Positions 56,744 to 64,000 of a stretch of DNA of 64,000 nucleotides are shown in pieces (positions within the stretch are counted from its first letter, which is position 1; each line of letters starts with the position of its first letter). This DNA is from Verrucomicrobiales bacterium (GTDB lineage: Bacteria; Verrucomicrobiota; Verrucomicrobiia; Verrucomicrobiales; DEV007): positions 1 to 64,000 of the forward strand of contig JARGOD010000014.1 in assembly GCA_029210205.1 (NCBI GenBank), in the 5' to 3' direction. The notes below the pieces were generated by a model, which searched no databases, was not told the DNA's origin, and worked only from the letters and a program-made list of their open reading frames with translations. Position numbers and translations under genes: made by a program.

Positions 56744-57730
56744 ATGAATCGTCAACGAATCCTTGTCACCGGTGCGGCCGGCTTTATAGGAAGCCATACA
56801 GTGGACACCTTGCTCAGCCGCGGCTTCGAAGTAGTCGCCGTTGATAATTTTCGCACTGGAAGGGCGACTAATATCCGCCAGTGCGTGAAGGACTCGGGTT
56901 TTGTATTTGAGTTCGCCGATATCACACAAGAAAAGGTGCTGCGCTCTCTCTGCCTCAAATACCGGCCCGATACGATCATTCACCTCGCGGGTCTCGTCAG
57001 TGTCGTCCAAGCACAGGATGAGCCGAATCTCAATTACCTCCTCAATATTCAAGCTACGCACATCGTGGCAGAGGCAGCGCGAGCCAGTGGTGTGCGCCGC
57101 GTTGTTTTTGCTTCATCTGCGGCTGTCTACGGAAACAACGTAAATCTTCCACTCCATGAGACTTCAAAGACTGAGCCGATCAGTCTCTACGGAACCGCGA
57201 AGCGAGTCTCTGAACAGATTCTCGACGGTCATGCGACGACCTTTGGTCTCGAGGTCGCGTCTCTCCGGTTCTTTAATGTCTTCGGGCCGAGGCAGGATCC
57301 GCAATCGCCTTATTCAGGGGTCATGTCGATCTTTGCGAGACGGTTTGCAGAGGGTGAGGCAGTGAAGGTCTTTGGCGATGGGGCGCAGACCCGTGACTTC
57401 ATCTCGGTCTTTGATGTCGCAACAGCACTAGCTCAGGCGGCGTCGGTGACGGGGATCACTTCCGAGGTTTGTAATGTTTGCACGGGACGCCCAGTTAGTG
57501 TTCTTGAGATTATCCGCGAGTTTCAAGAGATCTATCCGAGTGCCCCGGGACCAGAGTTCTTGAGTGCTCGGGAGGGGGAGATTCTTCATTCGGTGGGAGA
57601 TCCCGCAGCAGCTTCTGAGATCCTCAACTTTGCTTCCGAGGTTTCATTGCAAAAAGGAATCCACTCTCTAGTCGAGGTAAGCCGACCTGAGACTGTGACT
57701 CACCCCAGGTTTGCTCCCGAGTTCGCCTGA
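56744..57730 (+). CDS. NAD-dependent epimerase/dehydratase (UDP-glucose 4-epimerase-like)
   Basis: ILVTGAAGFIGSHTVDTLLSRG, SSAAVYGNN, SLYGTAKRVSEQ. Confidence 0.93.
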   Translation: MNRQRILVTGAAGFIGSHTVDTLLSRGFEVVAVDNFRTGRATNIRQCVKDSGFVFEFADITQEKVLRSLCLKYRPDTIIHLAGLVSVVQAQDEPNLNYLLNIQATHIVAEAARASGVRRVVFASSAAVYGNNVNLPLHETSKTEPISLYGTAKRVSEQILDGHATTFGLEVASLRFFNVFGPRQDPQSPYSGVMSIFARRFAEGEAVKVFGDGAQTRDFISVFDVATALAQAASVTGITSEVCNVCTGRPVSVLEIIREFQEIYPSAPGPEFLSAREGEILHSVGDPAAASEILNFASEVSLQKGIHSLVEVSRPETVTHPRFAPEFA

Positions 57731-57779
57731 GTTGACGGAAAGAGGCGGCAGCATTCTGGACCGGTGGCCCCGACCGTTG

Positions 57780-59708
57780 CTATCTCTTTTCCTTCCCCTC
57801 ATTCTTGTGCTCAGCGAGTAGGCCACGAATGGAGTTGGGAGCGCCTGGTTTATAGCTGTTTCCACTTTCGTGATACGAGTCGCCATCCCAGTGCCAGAAG
57901 AGAGCCGCTTCCCATAGCATTCCCGACTGTGCTACCCCGTGGCCGCCTGCACTAAGAAACTCGGAAGTAGTGAAGGCATCCTTCCCGTCCGACCCTACCG
58001 CAACCGCTTGGATTGTTAGCGCACCATTCCTCCATTCAGAGTTCTTACCGAGAACATTGCTTTTCACGTCGCCAGTGTTCGTTGGGATGACTCCGGCAGT
58101 GCTGATGATGTCCTGAGACATGGTGATCGCGAGGCCTTTCAGCTTTGCTGTATTACTCGAACCGTTCAGGCTGAAGGTCATGAGCTCGCGTGTCGCGGTA
58201 TCGTCGTATTCGTTGACAGGGAGGGTAACTGTTTTTGACTCTCCTTTGTCCTGATAATCTAGTGTCAGGCTGAGTCCCGGCGAGAGGTCACCATTCACAA
58301 CGATAAGCTTGAACATCTGCTTAGGATTTTGGATCGCCTCGTCCAACTCTATCTGTTTGCTCTCAGGAAGTGAGAAAAAGTTGATCTTCTTGATTCCGTA
58401 TTTTCCCGTGATGTCGTGGGTGTGTGCACCGGTGCTACCTTTGCCGATTTCAGAGATCGTGACGGAGGTATCGAGATCGAGATGTCCGTCAAAGAGCCCC
58501 TGTTCTTCGGTTGCATAGCGCGATGCGAAAGGGCTGTCGACGTAATCGGGCGAAATCGCCTTTGCGTAGGCACTCACGCCAAAGCCGCCGGGATAGTCGG
58601 AGGCGTTCACGCTAAATTTTCCAGCATAGGCGGCAAGGTCAGTCTTCACACCACTGCTTCCAGGTACCGGCATGATCTGATAGTGAATAAGCGAAGTTCC
58701 TGAGCTGTTCAAATCAAAGAGTGTGACTTGAATTGAGCGAGTTCCGGAACTGAAATTATTCGAACTGAATTCAATGTCTGGAGGTCGAAGCGCGCCCATG
58801 AGTGCTTTGTATTCCTGATTCACGACACTGCTCTGATTCCAGAGAGTCGAGTCATATGGAATTGCCTGTGCTTTGACGAATGCATTCGCCGGAACCGGAA
58901 AGGTGAGGCCCGGGAGAAGCTCCTTCCAGGCGGCATAGTCGATAGAGTAGAAAAGGTGCGAACTTCCTTGAGGATTCGGATTCGTTAGTGATACCGAGAG
59001 CGGAAATTGAGAGGTCACAAAGTTTCCTCCTGGAACTGTAAATTGAGGGGGTAGTAGGTCCTGTTTATTTGTCAAAATGACGGGCGGTGGCACGGGAGTA
59101 TTCGAAGGCGAAGTGGTAGGGACCTCCGTGACTGGAATGACGGTAGGTCCCGTTGGTGCAGCAGGCATCGCTTCTGAATAATCCCAAATCCAATCGTCTT
59201 TGGAGGCGTAACTGAGAGAGCTCTTTCGATTTGCATCGTCATCCCCAACGTTGCTCGTTCCGACATCACCGAGAGATACGGTGCGAATTCCGGGAGCACC
59301 GCTGTAGGCAATAGTAAATCGTTTAGACGCTGCATCCCACCGCAGGCGGGGTTTGCCTGCGGCAGCTTCTTCATCAGTCTGCAGCGTGAGAAAAGCCCGT
59401 TCGTCCAGAAATCCACCGCTGAGTCCGGGAGTGAGATTTTTTACTTCATCTGATAGTGAAGCTTTGAGTCTGGAGACAACCTCCGTTGCGTCATCGACAC
59501 CGTCGAGGTCGCCTCCGGAAGCGAGGTAGCTTTTGACGGCAGAATTAAGAACAGCGTGGTCTTGCTGCATTTTGACTTCTCGTGCCCCGTTGATCAGGCC
59601 AATCTTGTTCACTCCGACGCCGATGCCTGCTATAATCCCAACCACAGCGACAAGAATGACAAGTTCAACCTGGGATAAGCCCCGTGAGTGGTAGAACGAC
59701 ATCTTCAT
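57780..59708 (-). CDS. large pseudopilin-like protein with chitobiase-like (CHB_HEX_C-like) modules
   Basis: RG|LSQVELVILVAVVGIIAGIG prepilin-type N-terminus with Glu5; YSIDYAAWKELLPGLTFPVPANAFVKAQAIP repeat-like segment. Confidence 0.72.
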   Translation of the reverse strand: MKMSFYHSRGLSQVELVILVAVVGIIAGIGVGVNKIGLINGAREVKMQQDHAVLNSAVKSYLASGGDLDGVDDATEVVSRLKASLSDEVKNLTPGLSGGFLDERAFLTLQTDEEAAAGKPRLRWDAASKRFTIAYSGAPGIRTVSLGDVGTSNVGDDDANRKSSLSYASKDDWIWDYSEAMPAAPTGPTVIPVTEVPTTSPSNTPVPPPVILTNKQDLLPPQFTVPGGNFVTSQFPLSVSLTNPNPQGSSHLFYSIDYAAWKELLPGLTFPVPANAFVKAQAIPYDSTLWNQSSVVNQEYKALMGALRPPDIEFSSNNFSSGTRSIQVTLFDLNSSGTSLIHYQIMPVPGSSGVKTDLAAYAGKFSVNASDYPGGFGVSAYAKAISPDYVDSPFASRYATEEQGLFDGHLDLDTSVTISEIGKGSTGAHTHDITGKYGIKKINFFSLPESKQIELDEAIQNPKQMFKLIVVNGDLSPGLSLTLDYQDKGESKTVTLPVNEYDDTATRELMTFSLNGSSNTAKLKGLAITMSQDIISTAGVIPTNTGDVKSNVLGKNSEWRNGALTIQAVAVGSDGKDAFTTSEFLSAGGHGVAQSGMLWEAALFWHWDGDSYHESGNSYKPGAPNSIRGLLAEHKNEGKEKR

Positions 59709-59826
59709 ATAGAAATTATAATTACAATAACTGCTATATCAAGCGTTTTGATGTGAACATATTCTTCTCCTGATAGCTCAACGTACTTAGCTAATTAGCT
59801 GGATCAGTTTCTCTAAGTGAGGCTGA

Positions 59827-61017
59827 TCAGCTGTTGATCACACGAATGGCAACAAGATCGCCTTCCGCGTTTCGGCAGTAGATTCTACCGTTAGCATAAA
59901 CCGGAGCAGTCCAGCATTTTCCTTCAAGGACCTTTTGTTGAAGGAGTAGATGATACCTTTCAGGAGTGGCTTTGAAGATAGTTAGAAGGCCATTGTCGAA
60001 TACGATCACATTTTCGCCCACCGCCATCAGCCCACCGCTGCCAAAGCCTTCCTCCAGCCAAACAATCTCACCAGTATCCAGGCTCGTGCACATTAACTCA
60101 GTCGGGCGGTGTGTCGTTCCGTGCAATGAGTATAGGTGATTCCCGATGAGAACGCCGGGGTTGAAATACCACTTCATGTCGTGCTGTTTCCATACCGGGG
60201 TAGGAGTTGAATCGCCTTTGTTAAAAGTCAGCATCTCTGTACCGGCGCTTGATGAGAGAATGATTCGATTTCCTGCGATCACAGGATCCGAGGCATTGAC
60301 ATCACGGCTCGATCTCCATGGGTATTCCCACCTGCTTTTACCGGTAGTAGAATCGAAACCTATCAACCCCTTTGCCGAAAACAGAAGATGGTAGTGATCT
60401 TTGTTCGTTTGTGAAAACGGAACGACAGTAGCATAGCCGGACGTTTCGGTAGAAGGCATCCAGAGCGTCTCGCCTGTTTCCTTTGCGAGGGCGAGTCCAC
60501 CGCGTCCCACATTCAGCAAAACCTTGTCTCCGACGATGAAGGCGGACCCAGCGAAGCTCCACTCGGGCAATTCGAATTCATGATCGGCGATGAGGTCGCG
60601 CTTCCAGATCACTGCTCCGGTTTCCAGCTCGAGTCGGAACGCGTGTCCCTTTTTGCTCAGGGTGTAGACGGAGCCTTCATGAATCGTCGGAGTCCCACCC
60701 GGCCCGCCCTCGTAGTAGAGCGGATCGAGCGCACAATCATAGGTGTGCTTCCACAAAACCTCGCCGGTTTTGGCATCGAGACACCAAACGGTATCTTTTT
60801 CGTTCTGATTTCCCATCGTGAGAACGCGATCACCGACAACCGATACAGTGCAGAATCCGATGCCCACTTCCGTCTTCCAAGCAATCGGGAGGGTCTCGGG
60901 AAGACTCGCCGGAAAGGCTTCATTTGAAATGCCGTTGTAGTCAGGGCCGCGCCAGTTCGGCCAGTCCAGTGAGAGGGCGATCGTCGGCAGAAACAAGAGG
61001 GCGAGAAGTGCTTTCAT
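59827..61017 (-). CDS. PQQ-repeat (PQQ-like beta-propeller) secreted protein
   Basis: WPNWRGPDYNGISNEAFP, VWCLDAKTGEVLWKHTYD, repeated W-motif blades; start 61017. Confidence 0.9.
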   Translation of the reverse strand: MKALLALLFLPTIALSLDWPNWRGPDYNGISNEAFPASLPETLPIAWKTEVGIGFCTVSVVGDRVLTMGNQNEKDTVWCLDAKTGEVLWKHTYDCALDPLYYEGGPGGTPTIHEGSVYTLSKKGHAFRLELETGAVIWKRDLIADHEFELPEWSFAGSAFIVGDKVLLNVGRGGLALAKETGETLWMPSTETSGYATVVPFSQTNKDHYHLLFSAKGLIGFDSTTGKSRWEYPWRSSRDVNASDPVIAGNRIILSSSAGTEMLTFNKGDSTPTPVWKQHDMKWYFNPGVLIGNHLYSLHGTTHRPTELMCTSLDTGEIVWLEEGFGSGGLMAVGENVIVFDNGLLTIFKATPERYHLLLQQKVLEGKCWTAPVYANGRIYCRNAEGDLVAIRVINS

Positions 61018-61096
61018 TGGATAATAAAAGCATGAAATAATCTGCCTGTTTAGCAAGGCGATTCCGTGGTCATCACGCTACCGGATCTGCGCTAAG

Positions 61097-62053
61097 TCAT
61101 TTCCACTCCCAGCGATCCTTTTCGACGAGTCCTGCCTCGGAACGAACCTTTTCCGATTGGAGGTCCTGTTTCGCCTTTTCATCCTCTTTCAGATAAGCAT
61201 CCCAGAACCGGGTGCTGAGGACCAGAATCGCGTGGTGATGATGGTCGATACAATTCTGTCGCGAGAAGCCTCCGACATCTGAAAAAGCAAAGTGCTCGGC
61301 GTCTTCGAGAACGAGATGATACTTATCATTATCGGGAAGACCGGTGAAGACCTGCATTCGTGACTCGGGCGTGGTTCTCGCATCGATCGGACTTCCGTCT
61401 TTGGTTCCGGTCATGAGAAGAACAGGAAACTCAATATGACCGAAGGCCTCTTCGGGCGTGAATCGTTTATGCAGCGACGGGCTGAAGGCGAGGAAGGCAT
61501 CGATGCGAGGTTCGAGAAAATTCATCTCGAGAGGGAATTTCTGGCCCATCATCGCCTGCGTCGTGTTCGCTCCATAGCTGTGTCCGCTCATGCCGATGCG
61601 TTCCAGATTCAGCCTGCCATGAAGCGGGTGACCTGCTTCAACACTCCATTTCTCGAGCTGATCAATCACAAAGGGAATGTCTGCGTAGCGAGCGAGTGAG
61701 GATTGAAAGTTCGCCGCTTTCTTCAGCGCAGCCATGCGCCCCGCGCGATCGACATTTTTCCAGACTTCTTCGTCGCTACCCGCATGTTGCACGAAGATCG
61801 CGATGTATCCGGCCGCCGCCCAGTGATTACCGAGATAGGGGTTGTTGTTCCGCGATCCGCCGAGGCCGTGCGAGAAAATGACGATAGGAGCCGGGGTTTC
61901 AGCCGCTGGTAGATAGACTTTTACAGGAACGGTTCGCTCGCGAGAGGTATCGACCGGCTCGAAGGAAAGCGTCTGGATTATCGCTTCTTCAGCATAGGTT
62001 AACCCTGCGAAGAATGCAGAAGTCGCGAGTAAAAAGAGGCGTGAAGTGATCAT
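61097..62053 (-). CDS. alpha/beta hydrolase (dienelactone hydrolase/chlorophyllase-like)
   Basis: PIVIFSHGLGGSRNN, IGMSGHSYGANTTQAMMG. Confidence 0.87.
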   Translation of the reverse strand: MITSRLFLLATSAFFAGLTYAEEAIIQTLSFEPVDTSRERTVPVKVYLPAAETPAPIVIFSHGLGGSRNNNPYLGNHWAAAGYIAIFVQHAGSDEEVWKNVDRAGRMAALKKAANFQSSLARYADIPFVIDQLEKWSVEAGHPLHGRLNLERIGMSGHSYGANTTQAMMGQKFPLEMNFLEPRIDAFLAFSPSLHKRFTPEEAFGHIEFPVLLMTGTKDGSPIDARTTPESRMQVFTGLPDNDKYHLVLEDAEHFAFSDVGGFSRQNCIDHHHHAILVLSTRFWDAYLKEDEKAKQDLQSEKVRSEAGLVEKDRWEWK

Positions 62054-62104
62054 CGTCTCGATCCAACTCCGCCTCTGGAAAGAGGTTTCGCGAAAACGAC
62101 CTGA

Positions 62105-63943
62105 CTAGCGGGTCACGAGGTCGGAGATCTGAATGTCCCACTCCAGCGTGCCGGCGCGGGTGAGGTCACCGTTATGTTCCACTTTGTAGGCCATGAGAGT
62201 TCCTTCACCGAATCCGGTCGCGAGAAGCCATTTCCCGTCCGGTGAAAGCGCGAGTCCCCAGGGGATCTTGTCCGCCTTCGTGAGGCCGAGATGCTTCACT
62301 CTTCCACTTTCGAGAATAAGATACCGCGAGATGAAATCGAAGTCGTGCTTATGGCCGCGAATCCCTGCGAAGAGAAATCGTCCGTCCGGCGTGATGACGA
62401 TGTCGGAAGAACTCACGCCCTCTTCCGGAGGCTCCGCTCCGGTGATATCGCAGACTTGCTTGATAGTGAGCGAACCGTCATCAGCTTTGTTATAAACAGA
62501 AACACCGAGATGCTGCTCGTTGCTGAAATAGAGAATCGGCTGCGTTGGATGATAGGCTAAGTGACGCGGGCCGGTTCCCTCGGGTGGCATTACATCGAGT
62601 TTCTCGAGCGCGGTGAGGGCACCCATGTCAGGATCGAAGTGATACTGATAGAGTGCGTTGCTGTCTTTCACGTAGGGAATGTAGACATAGCGGTTGTCCG
62701 GTGAAACGAGGACGCAGTGCGCTGCTTTTCGCCCCTCGTTCAGGCTCGAAACGAGGTCGCCGGGAAGGCCCTCATTGTCGAGTTCATAAACATCGACAAA
62801 ACCGTCTCCGTAGTTGCAGCCGAGGAGGAATCGGTTGCGGCGATCAAGGCTGAGGTAGGAATAACCATTTGCCGTCGTGAAGGGGGAGAGGGAAATACCA
62901 TTTCTTGTGTGTGTTGCGACGGCGGCAGGAGTCTTTCCATCTTCAGCACCACGATTCGAAGTGACGAAGAACTGCTTCTTGAAAGGATGCACTGCGATCG
63001 TCGCGGCGCTGAATCCCAGTTCAACCTGCTCAACGACGGCGAGCTTGAGTTGATCTCCGGCAGGGGTCGCCTTCACGACCCAGAGGGAATCAGTCTTACG
63101 ACTCGGCGCGTAGACGTGGAATGGCTTCCCTCGCGAGTTGAGTTGCTCCATCGCACCGACCATTTCGCGCCCGAGTTCATGGCAACCGGCTGTAGCGATG
63201 TGGACATCGGGTTTGCCGTCTTTGTCCGGTTCAAACTCGAGGTTGGAAAGCGGGACCACGGTGAGGTTGGGATCACGCGAGGCGATCCGGCTCAGGGACT
63301 CGTTCACCCGAGCGCGCCCTTCGCTAAGTTCACGAATGTGGCCGGCGACGATGGGAAGCTTCGGATTGCCGATGATATCCCGAAAGCGCCAGAAGACACT
63401 CCGAATCGTGCGCCGGAAAAGCGCTGCATCCGTCGATTCGTTCGATTCTCCCTGATGCCAGAAGAGACCCTTGATCTCCAGATCCTCTTCCAGTTCCGAC
63501 TGCACCTGAGCGCGGGCTTTCGTGAGGTAGGTTTCAAAGAGGCCGAAAAGTCCTTCATCAAAAGATTCACCCACGCGTGGGTTTTCGCCCGGCCACCAGC
63601 TATTGATCTTTTCCCCGGTGACGGGCGCTCCGCAGCGGCAGTATTGAATGAAAACGATGTCCTCTCCGCCGGCCTTGTCGAGCAGCGCCTGCGCGAGACC
63701 GGTTCCTTTCGCGGACGGATTCAGGGAGCCGAGTGACACGAGAATCGACTCATCCGGCTCGGAAACGCACTTCATCCCAAAGTAGTGAATCTTTGGCCCG
63801 TCAGTATCTTCCGCATCGGAATCTTCGCTTAGCTGACTGAGCCTCCAACCGTTCGACTGACCCGCGACGATATAGGTATCAATCGCCTGCGCGGGAAACA
63901 GAATCGAAGTGATGAGAAGGCAAAACAGGGGCAGTAGTTTCAT
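62105..63943 (-). CDS. SASA-type (sialate O-acetylesterase-like) domain fused to lactonase-type beta-propeller
   Basis: DTYIVAGQSNGW ... FWHQGESNEST (SASA), then IAVHPFKKQFFVTSNRG ... RNRFLLGCNYGDGFVDVYEL ... GTGPRHLAYHPTQPILYFSNE (lactonase). Confidence 0.85.
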   Translation of the reverse strand: MKLLPLFCLLITSILFPAQAIDTYIVAGQSNGWRLSQLSEDSDAEDTDGPKIHYFGMKCVSEPDESILVSLGSLNPSAKGTGLAQALLDKAGGEDIVFIQYCRCGAPVTGEKINSWWPGENPRVGESFDEGLFGLFETYLTKARAQVQSELEEDLEIKGLFWHQGESNESTDAALFRRTIRSVFWRFRDIIGNPKLPIVAGHIRELSEGRARVNESLSRIASRDPNLTVVPLSNLEFEPDKDGKPDVHIATAGCHELGREMVGAMEQLNSRGKPFHVYAPSRKTDSLWVVKATPAGDQLKLAVVEQVELGFSAATIAVHPFKKQFFVTSNRGAEDGKTPAAVATHTRNGISLSPFTTANGYSYLSLDRRNRFLLGCNYGDGFVDVYELDNEGLPGDLVSSLNEGRKAAHCVLVSPDNRYVYIPYVKDSNALYQYHFDPDMGALTALEKLDVMPPEGTGPRHLAYHPTQPILYFSNEQHLGVSVYNKADDGSLTIKQVCDITGAEPPEEGVSSSDIVITPDGRFLFAGIRGHKHDFDFISRYLILESGRVKHLGLTKADKIPWGLALSPDGKWLLATGFGEGTLMAYKVEHNGDLTRAGTLEWDIQISDLVTR

Positions 63944-64000
63944 GGCATGGGACACTTAGACCAAACTCTTTTGCTCTGCTTTTGCAACTCCTGCGATCGC

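Noticed and set aside
62717-63736. 339-aa plus-strand ORF
   Set aside because: Antisense to the SASA-lactonase gene, which has clear domain motifs.
1-64000. CRISPR arrays, IS elements, prophage or rRNA genes
   Set aside because: No regularly spaced repeats, transposases, phage structural genes or rRNA sequence recognised in the window.

Overview
This is a 64 kb chromosomal window, most likely from a Verrucomicrobiota/PVC-group bacterium. That assignment is inferred from the ThuA, sulfatase, SASA, DUF1080 and Gfo/Idh content, the many pseudopilin/PilT features and the Tat oxidoreductase. Most of it is housekeeping or ordinary accessory sequence: a pilT pair, a vWA protein, a two-component system, rpsR-rpmG, a DksA-like gene, cstA, HU, mutY, ctpA-like, tsaD, ispH, ruvC, a SurA-like PPIase, mfd, tRNA-Tyr and msrB. 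A carbohydrate/sulfate-ester catabolic block lies at about 37-44.5 kb. A surface-polysaccharide cluster (flippase, ligase, deacetylase, GT2, GT4, Wzz/GumC-like, epimerase) lies at about 48-57.7 kb. A large pseudopilin and a second esterase/propeller block finish the window. No CRISPR array, IS element, prophage or rRNA was seen. The most unusual signals are: (1) a pair of gapless, roughly 90-bp imperfect direct repeats with a conserved hairpin and covarying pairs after two successive small ORFs at the left edge, which look like integron attC sites; (2) a Wzc/GumC-like protein whose BY-kinase domain appears to have lost Walker A, A' and B; (3) a solo HrgA/COG2958-like protein with a possibly dead nuclease site; (4) a histone-H1-like/DksA fusion with a half-lost zinc finger; (5) a 640-aa pseudopilin with chitobiase-like modules; (6) several fused catabolic enzymes; (7) a fragment resembling the C-terminus of a formylglycine-generating enzyme. 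All calls were made by eye from the sequence and the supplied ORF track; no database search was run.
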